Source: Parapedobacter sp037190485 | GTDB lineage: Bacteria; Bacteroidota; Bacteroidia; Sphingobacteriales; Sphingobacteriaceae | Length of the DNA stretch: 64,000 nucleotides | Direction of reading: 5' to 3' | Assembly: GCA_037190485.1 (NCBI GenBank) | Contig: JBBCJB010000004.1 | Location: forward strand, 346,700-410,699 | Shown: positions 58,225 to 64,000 of the stretch, in pieces | How the letters are laid out: every line of letters begins with the position of its first letter | Numbering within the stretch: the stretch's first letter is position 1 | Made by a program: the position numbers and the translations under genes | The notes under the pieces: model-generated | The model's database searches: none | The model's input: the letters and a program-made list of their open reading frames with translations, nothing else | Told to the model about the DNA's origin: nothing

Positions 58225-60510
58225 ATGGAAAAAGACCCAAACAGCATCGGGAAGTGTCCGTTTCACAACGGCACGAGCAAACCGCACAGCGTCGGCACCA
58301 GCGGCACGAAAAATCGAGACTGGTGGCCAAACCAGCTGAAATTGAGCATCCTGCGCCAGCACAGTGAACGTTCAAATCCATTGGGGGCAGATTTCGACTA
58401 TGCTGCGGCGTTCAAGAGTCTCGACCTGGCTGCCGTCAAGGAAGACCTTCGCAAGCTGATGATTGATTCACAAGATTGGTGGCCGGCTGATTTCGGCCAC
58501 TATGGCCCACTGTTCATTCGCATGGCATGGCACAGCGCAGGCACCTACCGGATTGGCGATGGGCGTGGAGGCGGTGGCCGCGGGCAGCAGCGATTTGCGC
58601 CACTGAATAGCTGGCCAGACAACGTCAGCCTGGACAAGGCACGGCGCCTACTTTGGCCAATCAAGCAAAAATATGGACAAAGCATATCGTGGGCAGACCT
58701 CCTGATACTTACAGGCAATGTGGCGCTGGAATCGATGGGCTTCAAGACCTTCGGCTTTGCCGGAGGCAGGGAAGATACCTGGGAGTCTGATGAGGATGTA
58801 TATTGGGGTACAGAAAAGACGTGGCTGGGCGGCGACGAACGGTACGCGCGCGGGTCGGAAGGTGTCGAAAAAGCGGGGGGCGTGTTGGTTTCCGATGATT
58901 CTGCCGATGGCCAGATTCATTCACGTAATCTGGAAAATCCGCTTGCAGCCGTGCAGATGGGCCTGATTTATGTCAACCCCGAGGGTCCGGACGGCAATCC
59001 CGACCCGGTAGCGGCAGCTCGCGATATCCGGGAGACCTTCAAGCGTATGGCCATGGACGATGAGGAAACGGTTGCGCTCATCGCAGGCGGGCATACCTTC
59101 GGCAAGACCCATGGGGCCGGAGATTCTTCGTTGGTAGGGGCCGAGCCCGAAGCTGCGGATATGGGCGAACAAGGGTTGGGCTGGAGGAGTCGTTTCGGCA
59201 CCGGTATCGGTGGCGATGCGATAACCAGCGGGCTGGAAGTCACCTGGACAACCACACCGACCAAATGGAGCAATAATTTCTTCTGGAACCTTTTTGGTTA
59301 CGAATGGGAACTGACAAAGAGTCCGGCTGGGGCCCACCAATGGCAGCCCAAGCATGGCATGGGAGCAAACACGGTGCCCCACGCGCATGACCCCGCCAAG
59401 CGTATCGCCCCGGCGATGCTAACGACCGACCTTGCCCTGCGATTCGACCCGATTTACGAAAAGATTTCCAGGCGTTTCCTCGAGAACCCCGACCAGTTTG
59501 CAGACGCGTTCGCACGCGCATGGTTTAAACTGACGCACCGTGACATGGGCCCAAAGTCGCGCTACCTCGGTCCGGAAGTCCCCCAAGAAGAGTTGATTTG
59601 GCAAGATCCGATTCCGTCGCCAAGCCACCCGTTGGTTGACGAAAACGACATTTCGGCCTTGAAAGCCGAGCTATTGGCATCCGGTTTATCGATTGCTGAA
59701 CTCGTTTCCACGGCATGGGCTTCGGCCTCTACGTTTCGTGGTTCCGATAAACGGGGTGGGGCCAACGGTGCACGCATCCGTCTCGAGCCGCAAAAAAACT
59801 GGGCAGTCAATCAGCCCTCACGATTGGCTAACGTGCTGCAAGTCCTTGAACGCATACAAGCGGATTTCGATGCAAAACAATCCGATGGCAAGCAGGTCTC
59901 GTTGGCAGACCTCATTGTCTTGGCCGGTTGCGCGGGCATCGAGCAGGCTGCAAGGAACGCTGGGCATGACGTCACCGTTCCCTTCACGCCGGGCCGTGGC
60001 GATGCCAGCCAAGCGCAAACCGATGTGGAGTCCTTTGCCGTCCTGGAGCCGGTAGCCGACGGATTCCGTAATTACCAAAAGGCCCGTTACTCGGTATCTA
60101 CGGAAGAATTGCTTATCGACAGGGCACAACTGCTTACCCTTACGGCACCCGAAATGACCGTGCTGGTGGGTGGATTGCGCGTATTGGGCACCAATTTCGA
60201 CAACACCAACCATGGAGTTTTCACGGAGCGTCCCGAAGTACTGAGTAATGATTTCTTCATCAACCTACTAGACATGCGCACGGTTTGGAAAGCAACCGAC
60301 GAGTATCGGGACCTGTTTGAAGGCAAGGATCGTTCGTCGGGAGAACTGAAGTGGACGGCTACCCGCGCAGACTTGGTTTTCGGCTCCAATGCTGAGCTTC
60401 GCGCCATCGCAGAGGTCTATGGCAGTTCGGATGCCAAGGGAAAATTCATAGCCGATTTTGTCGCGGCGTGGACCAAGGTGATGAACTTGGATCGGTTTGA
60501 CTTGACCTGA
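58225..60510 (+). CDS. katG: Catalase-peroxidase
   Basis: A 761-residue haem enzyme that removes hydrogen peroxide. The distal haem pocket is FIRMAWHSAGTYR with Arg99, Trp102 and His103. The unique Trp102-Tyr249-Met275 cross-link is complete (Tyr in MGLIYVNPEGP, Met in TFKRMAMDD), with the Tyr-Met spacing of 26 residues found in the M. tuberculosis enzyme. The proximal His290 is in IAGGHTFGKTHGAG. The second, haem-free half is present to the end. No peroxide regulator gene is adjacent. Confidence 0.96.
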   Translation: MEKDPNSIGKCPFHNGTSKPHSVGTSGTKNRDWWPNQLKLSILRQHSERSNPLGADFDYAAAFKSLDLAAVKEDLRKLMIDSQDWWPADFGHYGPLFIRMAWHSAGTYRIGDGRGGGGRGQQRFAPLNSWPDNVSLDKARRLLWPIKQKYGQSISWADLLILTGNVALESMGFKTFGFAGGREDTWESDEDVYWGTEKTWLGGDERYARGSEGVEKAGGVLVSDDSADGQIHSRNLENPLAAVQMGLIYVNPEGPDGNPDPVAAARDIRETFKRMAMDDEETVALIAGGHTFGKTHGAGDSSLVGAEPEAADMGEQGLGWRSRFGTGIGGDAITSGLEVTWTTTPTKWSNNFFWNLFGYEWELTKSPAGAHQWQPKHGMGANTVPHAHDPAKRIAPAMLTTDLALRFDPIYEKISRRFLENPDQFADAFARAWFKLTHRDMGPKSRYLGPEVPQEELIWQDPIPSPSHPLVDENDISALKAELLASGLSIAELVSTAWASASTFRGSDKRGGANGARIRLEPQKNWAVNQPSRLANVLQVLERIQADFDAKQSDGKQVSLADLIVLAGCAGIEQAARNAGHDVTVPFTPGRGDASQAQTDVESFAVLEPVADGFRNYQKARYSVSTEELLIDRAQLLTLTAPEMTVLVGGLRVLGTNFDNTNHGVFTERPEVLSNDFFINLLDMRTVWKATDEYRDLFEGKDRSSGELKWTATRADLVFGSNAELRAIAEVYGSSDAKGKFIADFVAAWTKVMNLDRFDLT

Positions 60511-60572
60511 CTCGGTTACGCGACCGAAACGAATCCGCTACAGGCCAATCGTTTAACGGGCAGCAGGGCGAG

Positions 60573-60609
60573 AACGGGGGAAGGATTTATGGCCCTTCCC
60601 CCGTTTTTT
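60573..60609 (+). terminator. Terminator of katG
   Basis: AACGGGGGAAGG (60573-60584) pairs perfectly with CCTTCCCCCGTT (60594-60605) around a 9-nt loop, followed by a T tract at 60604-60609. Confidence 0.9.
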
Positions 60610-60647
60610 ATTATATTTAACTCGCTAAAAACAACTTTCTTGCTGTC

Positions 60648-61376
60648 ATGTACTTACTTGTCTTACGCGCCGTCCGACTCCTCATCCCGAAGGTACCCCT
60701 TTTGCTGTTTAGCCAACTCGCTTTTTCCCAAGACCATTCATCAGCGGGTTGGGCCGCGTGGTTCAATGGTGTCCGCATAAAAGAAAGCCGATGGGGCTTG
60801 CACAGTGACGTACAGCTTCGTACTGGAAATGACTGGCATAGTAGCGCTACCCTATTGATTAGGCCCGGCATCAATTATCACTTAACCCATAACCAGACAA
60901 TATCTGCCGGATATGCGGCTACATTGACGACCGGCCAAACCAATGGCATTACCGGCCGACTCGGTGAACACCGCATTTGGGAACAGTATGCCCTATTTTC
61001 GAAATTGTTGGGAATACCCGTGCAACATCGGTTTCGCTTGGAACAGCGATTCCTGAGGCGCGCGGACGAGACGGTCTTCGCGCAGCGTGCCCGCTATTTT
61101 ATCCGAGGTATCATTCCGTTGCAACAGCCCGTTGAGGAACCACTTGCACGAGGTGGATTCGTCTCGTTGCAGAACGAACTTTTCTTCAATATACAGCATA
61201 GATCGGCAACGAATGGAAACGTGTTCGATCAGAATCGCGCTTATGCCTCGATTGGTTATCGGTTTTCACGGCGCTACGATGTGGAAGCGGGCTACATGAA
61301 TCAGTTCGTGTTGCGAAACGCATCCCCCAATACGCTTGTACACATTGTCCAGATCGCGTTCTACAGTCGACTTTAA
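60648..61376 (+). CDS. DUF2490 family outer-membrane-type protein
   Basis: A 242-residue exported protein: a signal peptide of about 27 residues (LLIPKVPLLLFSQLAFSQ) and a beta-strand-rich mature part. Family features are SAGWAAWFNGVRIKESRWGLHSDVQLRT, IRPGINYHLTHNQTISAGYAA, GEHRIWEQYALF and HRFRLEQRFLRR, and the C-terminus closes with a strand ending in Leu (VQIAFYSRL). DUF2490 proteins are predicted small outer-membrane barrels of unknown function. It has no obvious link to katG beyond proximity, since a terminator lies between them. Confidence 0.85.
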   Translation: MYLLVLRAVRLLIPKVPLLLFSQLAFSQDHSSAGWAAWFNGVRIKESRWGLHSDVQLRTGNDWHSSATLLIRPGINYHLTHNQTISAGYAATLTTGQTNGITGRLGEHRIWEQYALFSKLLGIPVQHRFRLEQRFLRRADETVFAQRARYFIRGIIPLQQPVEEPLARGGFVSLQNELFFNIQHRSATNGNVFDQNRAYASIGYRFSRRYDVEAGYMNQFVLRNASPNTLVHIVQIAFYSRL

Positions 61377-61513
61377 CAACTCAAGCCGATGACTGGTCTA
61401 ACCGCTGCTTCCCATTTCAGCACCTGAATTTGATTCATCCCAAAAATAAAACAAAAAATAACACACTGTATATCAAAATCTTAATAACAGCTTAAAAAAA
61501 TTTCAGATTTAAA

Positions 61514-61530
61514 TCTACTTAATAAGTAGA
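61514..61530. promoter_or_regulatory. Palindromic operator candidate, TCTACTT-AAT-AAGTAGA
   Basis: A perfect 7-bp inverted repeat with a 3-nt centre lies 7 nt upstream of the TATATTTG box and covers the -33 region. This is the expected place for a repressor or activator. Its type (AGTAGAC half-site) resembles Rrf2-family sites, but the binding protein is not known. Confidence 0.55.
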
Positions 61531-61537
61531 CTTTATG

Positions 61538-61545
61538 TATATTTG
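61538..61545 (+). promoter_or_regulatory. -7 box of the cobA transcript
   Basis: TATATTTG matches TAnnTTTG. Its last base is four nt before the ATG at 61550, the same arrangement as at def, so the first ORF of this mRNA may be leaderless. Confidence 0.6.
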
Positions 61546-61549
61546 TGGC

Positions 61550-61624
61550 ATGCAAATCGATAGTTCAGGTAGCGCATCCATCAATAACGTGTGTCAACGC
61601 ATGACAACAATGTGTTATACATGA
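61550..61624 (+). CDS. Candidate 24-residue leader peptide rich in Ser, Met and Cys
   Basis: ATG to TGA encodes 24 residues that start MQIDSSGSASINN and end with two Cys and two internal Met residues in VCQRMTTMCYT. It begins four nt after the promoter box and is followed, 35 nt later, by a long hairpin and then cobA. This is the layout of a leader-peptide attenuator in which ribosome stalling at Cys or Met codons changes RNA folding. CobA makes the siroheme precursor needed for sulfite reduction, so a sulfur-amino-acid signal is reasonable. This is inference; no expression data are available. Confidence 0.5.
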   Translation: MQIDSSGSASINNVCQRMTTMCYT

Positions 61625-61658
61625 CGCCGGAGACGCTTTATACAGGTGATAAAACACG

Positions 61659-61693
61659 GAAAAGCTTCTTCGGATACCGCGGGGAAGCTTTTC
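61659..61693 (+). terminator. Hairpin between the leader ORF and cobA, possible attenuator
   Basis: GAAAAGCTTC (61659-61668) and GAAGCTTTTC (61684-61693) form a perfect 10-bp stem with a 15-nt loop. It is followed by GATTTAATTAGG, which is T-poor, so it would be a weak terminator or a structural switch rather than a strong terminator. Confidence 0.45.
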
Positions 61694-61725
61694 GATTTAA
61701 TTAGGTTAGCAAAAAAAGGACAGTT

Positions 61726-62532
61726 ATGGCCATTGGAACAAAAATAGATCGGCAATACATCGACCCCAAGATTACGCTCGTTGGGGCTGGTCCGGGCGAT
61801 CCGGATTTAATCAGCGTCAAGGGCGTCAAAGCGTTGAAAACAGCGAACGTAATCCTCTACGATGCATTGGTCGACGAGCGTTTGCTAGAATACGCCCCCC
61901 AGGAATCCATCAAGGTATATGTCGGGAATCCTTCTGGCGACGAAAACTTTTCGCAAGACGTGGTCAACCAGCTGATGGTAGACTATGCACTGAACTTCGG
62001 ACATGTCGTCCGCTTGAAAGGGGGAGATTTATTTGTATTCGGCCGCGGGTTCGAAGAGCTCGACTATGCCGCATCCTATAGTATCGAAACCGCCATTGTC
62101 CCCGGCATTTCGAGTGCGATATCCGTACCGGGATTGCAGGGTATCCCGGTGACCCATCGCGGATTCAGCGAAAGCGTATGGCTTCTTTCCGGCACCGACA
62201 GCGAGGGCAACTTGTCGCCTGAGTTAACCGATGCCGTTGCCAGTCGAGCGACGGTGGTGGTACTGCTCGGGTACGATCGGTTGGCCGAGATCGTTAGCCT
62301 GTACCAGGACGCCGGAAAAGGACGGCTGCCCGTAGCCGTCATCCAAAATGGTTCCATGGCGAACGAAAAAATCGCCGTTGGATTGGTCAATACCATCGAA
62401 GAAGTCGCGGACGAAATGCAAATTGATAACACCGGCCCCGTATTATTGGTTTTCGGATTGGCTGTGTCGCTACAGAACGATTTCCAACGCATCCGTCAAT
62501 TTTTTGACTGTACCGAACAATCGGCGGATTGA
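61726..62532 (+). CDS. cobA: Uroporphyrinogen-III C-methyltransferase
   Basis: A 268-residue SUMT enzyme that methylates uroporphyrinogen III twice to precorrin-2, the entry to siroheme and cobalamin. Signatures are ITLVGAGPGDPDLISVKGVKAL at the start, then YDALVDERLLEYAP, VVRLKGGDLFVFGRGFEEL and VVPGISSAISVPGLQGIPVTHRGFS. It has no fused uroporphyrinogen synthase or CysG-like domain. No cys or cob genes are visible, since the next gene is on the other strand. A leader peptide and hairpin precede it. Confidence 0.94.
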   Translation: MAIGTKIDRQYIDPKITLVGAGPGDPDLISVKGVKALKTANVILYDALVDERLLEYAPQESIKVYVGNPSGDENFSQDVVNQLMVDYALNFGHVVRLKGGDLFVFGRGFEELDYAASYSIETAIVPGISSAISVPGLQGIPVTHRGFSESVWLLSGTDSEGNLSPELTDAVASRATVVVLLGYDRLAEIVSLYQDAGKGRLPVAVIQNGSMANEKIAVGLVNTIEEVADEMQIDNTGPVLLVFGLAVSLQNDFQRIRQFFDCTEQSAD

Positions 62533-62580
62533 CATCGTAATTTCTCTCTTCATATATTAGGTTTACAATTGGGTTAGTAG

Positions 62581-62619
62581 ACAAGGCGAGCCTGCCCCAC
62601 AGGCCGCCTTGTTCTTTGC
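62581..62619. terminator. Terminator after cobA
   Basis: ACAAGGCG (62581-62588) pairs with CGCCTTGT (62605-62612), with an inner CCTG/CAGG stem, followed by TTCTTTG. It sits between the convergent cobA and FGE-like genes. Confidence 0.65.
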
Positions 62620-62630
62620 TGACTCCGTTG

Positions 62631-63743
62631 TCAATCGGCCGGAGGCGCATCATCGCTCACGCACCTGAAGCCTAAATTATTGCTTCCGCTGCTCACTTCA
62701 CCCTTGCCACGACTGCCGGCAATATACCGTTCGCAATACTGTTCATTGCATAAGAAAGAACCGCCCCGTTGTACACGCTTAGTGGTGCCGGGTTCCATCG
62801 GGTCGTGGCTATCGTTCGGACCTTTGGGATTCTTAACCGGACTGTTCCGGTAATAGTCTTCCCGATAATAGTCGCTGCACCATTCCCAGACGTTGCCATC
62901 CATATCATACAACCCAAAGGCATTGGGTGCATAGGACTTGACCGGGGCCACACCTGTGAAACCGTCTTCACCGTCATCCCGGCTTGGGAAGTCTCCTTGG
63001 TAAACATTGGCAGCCCATTTGCCCCCAGGCTTGAGTTCATCACCCCAATAGTATTGACTACTGCCCTTACCCCCACGAGCGGCATACTCCCATTCTGCCT
63101 CTGTTGGCAATCGCTTGCCTGCCCATTTGGCAAATGCCGCCGCATCTTCGTAGGCAATGTGGACTACCGGCTCATCCTCGCGCCCCTTGATACTACTTCC
63201 CGGCCCTTCCGGCTGTCGCCAACTCGCACCGATTACATAACGCCACCATTGCAGGTGGTTTCCTAACCCTACAGTCTTGTCGGGCGGGCTGAACACGGCC
63301 GATCCTGGCTGTAAGGCGTCGAGCGGCACGTTCGGAAAATCCTTTGGATCCAACGGACGCTCAGCGACCGTTTGATAGCCCGTTGCTGAAACGAACCTTG
63401 AAAACTGATCGTTGGTCACCTCATGTTCATCCATCCAAAAATCGTCTACGGTTACCTGATGTACCGGAGAAGCGTCTGGAAAATCGGCTGAGCCCATTTG
63501 GAATGTACCGCCCTTGATATAAACCATCTGCGCGTCATCCGCGCCAAGAAATGACTGCGTTGCCTGTTGTTGCCCGTCGGCGATGGCCGCCGCACGCGAA
63601 GGAATACCGTGAGCTACGCACGTCGTTGCGCTGTCATTACTCAACACATTGGCATGTCCTTCCCTTCCACTACGTTGATTACAAGCGAATAAGGTCCATA
63701 TGCCCACCGCCAAAAGTACATTCGTCTTACTAAAGTAGTTCAT
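62631..63743 (-). CDS. Formylglycine-generating-enzyme-like (SUMF1) lipoprotein with both catalytic cysteines
   Basis: A 370-residue exported protein. The N-terminus MNYFSKTNVLLAVGIWTLFACNQ carries a lipobox (Cys21). The FGE-sulfatase domain covers residues 70-365: VYIKGGTFQMGSADFPDASPVHQVTVDDFWMDEHEVTNDQFSRFV, RLPTEAEWEYAARGG, NAFGLYDMDGNVWEWCSDYY and RVQRGGSFLCNEQYCERY. Cys332 and Cys337 match the spacing of the two catalytic cysteines of human SUMF1, so this copy could be a true sulfatase-activating oxidase and not only a fold relative. No sulfatase is adjacent. The lipoprotein location suggests action outside the cytoplasm, where periplasmic sulfatases fold. Confidence 0.88.
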   Translation of the reverse strand: MNYFSKTNVLLAVGIWTLFACNQRSGREGHANVLSNDSATTCVAHGIPSRAAAIADGQQQATQSFLGADDAQMVYIKGGTFQMGSADFPDASPVHQVTVDDFWMDEHEVTNDQFSRFVSATGYQTVAERPLDPKDFPNVPLDALQPGSAVFSPPDKTVGLGNHLQWWRYVIGASWRQPEGPGSSIKGREDEPVVHIAYEDAAAFAKWAGKRLPTEAEWEYAARGGKGSSQYYWGDELKPGGKWAANVYQGDFPSRDDGEDGFTGVAPVKSYAPNAFGLYDMDGNVWEWCSDYYREDYYRNSPVKNPKGPNDSHDPMEPGTTKRVQRGGSFLCNEQYCERYIAGSRGKGEVSSGSNNLGFRCVSDDAPPAD

Positions 63744-63782
63744 GAAATCAATCCTGTGTCCTAACGGCTAGTACCCACACCC

Positions 63783-63790
63783 CAAAGTTA
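63783..63790 (-). promoter_or_regulatory. -7 box of the FGE-like gene
   Basis: TAACTTTG on the minus strand matches TAnnTTTG and would start transcription about 33 nt before the ATG at 63743. Confidence 0.5.
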
Positions 63791-63861
63791 AGAATTAATA
63801 TGAGAAACGATTCGTTACCGGATGGGCCACATCCGCATATTCATTGTAACAACGCGGATAC

Positions 63862-63897
63862 GCAAAAAAAAACGCCCAGCTGCTGTTGCAACTGGGC
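63862..63897 (-). terminator. Terminator of the rRNA operon
   Basis: On the minus strand CGCCCAGTTG (63896-63887) pairs with CAGCTGGGCG (63880-63871), with one G-U pair, and is followed by nine T residues. It follows the 5S gene by about 10 nt. Confidence 0.9.
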
Positions 63898-63907
63898 GCT
63901 ATGAAAT

Positions 63908-64000
63908 CCGGCACCGACCTACTCTCACGCCTGTTACGGCAATACCATCGGCTCTGGCGGGCTTAACTGCTCTGTTCGGGATGGGAAGAGGTGGACACCG
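63908..64000 (-). rRNA. rrf: 5S ribosomal RNA, 3' part, cut by window end
   Basis: Read on the minus strand from the window edge, the sequence has the conserved 5S section CCCATCCCGAACAGAGCAG, then TTAAGCCCGCCAGAGCCGATGGTA and ends GTAGGTCGGTGCCGG. The 5' end lies beyond base 64000. 23S and 16S genes are expected to the right, read leftwards. Confidence 0.92.

Larger units (their letters stand above)
61377..61725 (+). other. cobA leader region
   Basis: A 349-nt stretch without a conventional gene. The left part (61377-61510) is AT-rich and shows nothing clear. From 61514 it carries a palindromic operator, a TATATTTG box, a 24-codon ORF at 61550, and a hairpin at 61659-61693 just before cobA. 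The untranslated leader between the box and cobA is about 175 nt, long for this genome and suggestive of RNA-level control. Confidence 0.6.

Overview
This is a chromosomal window from a member of the Bacteroidota, most likely of the Sphingobacteriaceae (a Parapedobacter-, Sphingobacterium- or Pedobacter-like organism; genus is a guess). Signs seen in the sequence are repeated TAnnTTTG promoter boxes, general absence of Shine-Dalgarno sequences, a SusC/SusD pair with ECF sigma and FecR regulators, TonB/ExbBD genes with two ExbD copies, a short molybdopterin-free NuoG, and many lipoproteins with a Cys soon after a short signal peptide. Most of the window is GC-rich housekeeping DNA; about 35.5-42.3 kb is clearly AT-rich and looks acquired.

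Layout. 0-7.5 kb: a lipoprotein, a PhnA-like/GNAT pair, a hybrid histidine kinase, and a three-gene cluster (circularly permuted ATP-grasp, alpha-E protein, transglutaminase). 7.5-20.6 kb: a complete 14-gene nuo operon for respiratory complex I on the minus strand. 20.6-26.6 kb: a minus-strand TonB energising operon (ExbB, two ExbD, TonB, small membrane protein, PstS-like lipoprotein, TPR protein). 26.9-30.4 kb: SUI1-like factor, lipid kinase, metK, fabD. 30.4-30.9 kb: a non-coding GC-rich array of degenerate palindromes. 31-41 kb: ECF sigma factor, Crp-like and XRE regulators, FecR anti-sigma factor, SusC, SusD and a TlpA-like thioredoxin protein, which together form a regulated outer-membrane uptake locus. 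41-45.1 kb: an accessory patch with a SIR2-family putative defence gene, a restriction-enzyme-like remnant, a VapC/antitoxin pair, a DUF433 antitoxin next to a decayed partner toxin, three copies of a small XRE gene in different stages of decay, and two small inverted-repeat elements. 45.3-51.3 kb: a DUF4142 lipoprotein and a minus-strand surface-glycan operon (polysaccharide pyruvyl transferase, methyltransferase, GT2, DUF3820, YfhO). 51.4-64 kb: nagA with a dicarboxylate/glutamate-type symporter, xseA/xseB diverging from def, a GH29 fucosidase lipoprotein, katG, a DUF2490 protein, cobA behind a candidate leader-peptide attenuator, a formylglycine-generating-enzyme-like lipoprotein, and the 3' end of an rRNA operon (5S, cut by the window edge).

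Most interesting to follow up: (1) the cobA leader (61.51-61.73 kb), which holds a palindromic operator, a TATATTTG box, an apparently leaderless 24-codon ORF with Cys and Met codons, and a long hairpin, and would fit sulfur-amino-acid control of siroheme synthesis; (2) the palindrome array upstream of fabD; (3) the mosaic susC and the two in-frame insertions in fecR; (4) the SIR2/TA/XRE patch with a 244-bp IS5-type MITE inside one XRE copy; (5) back-to-back leaderless-looking starts of xseA and def. All functional statements come from reading motifs by eye; no similarity search was run.
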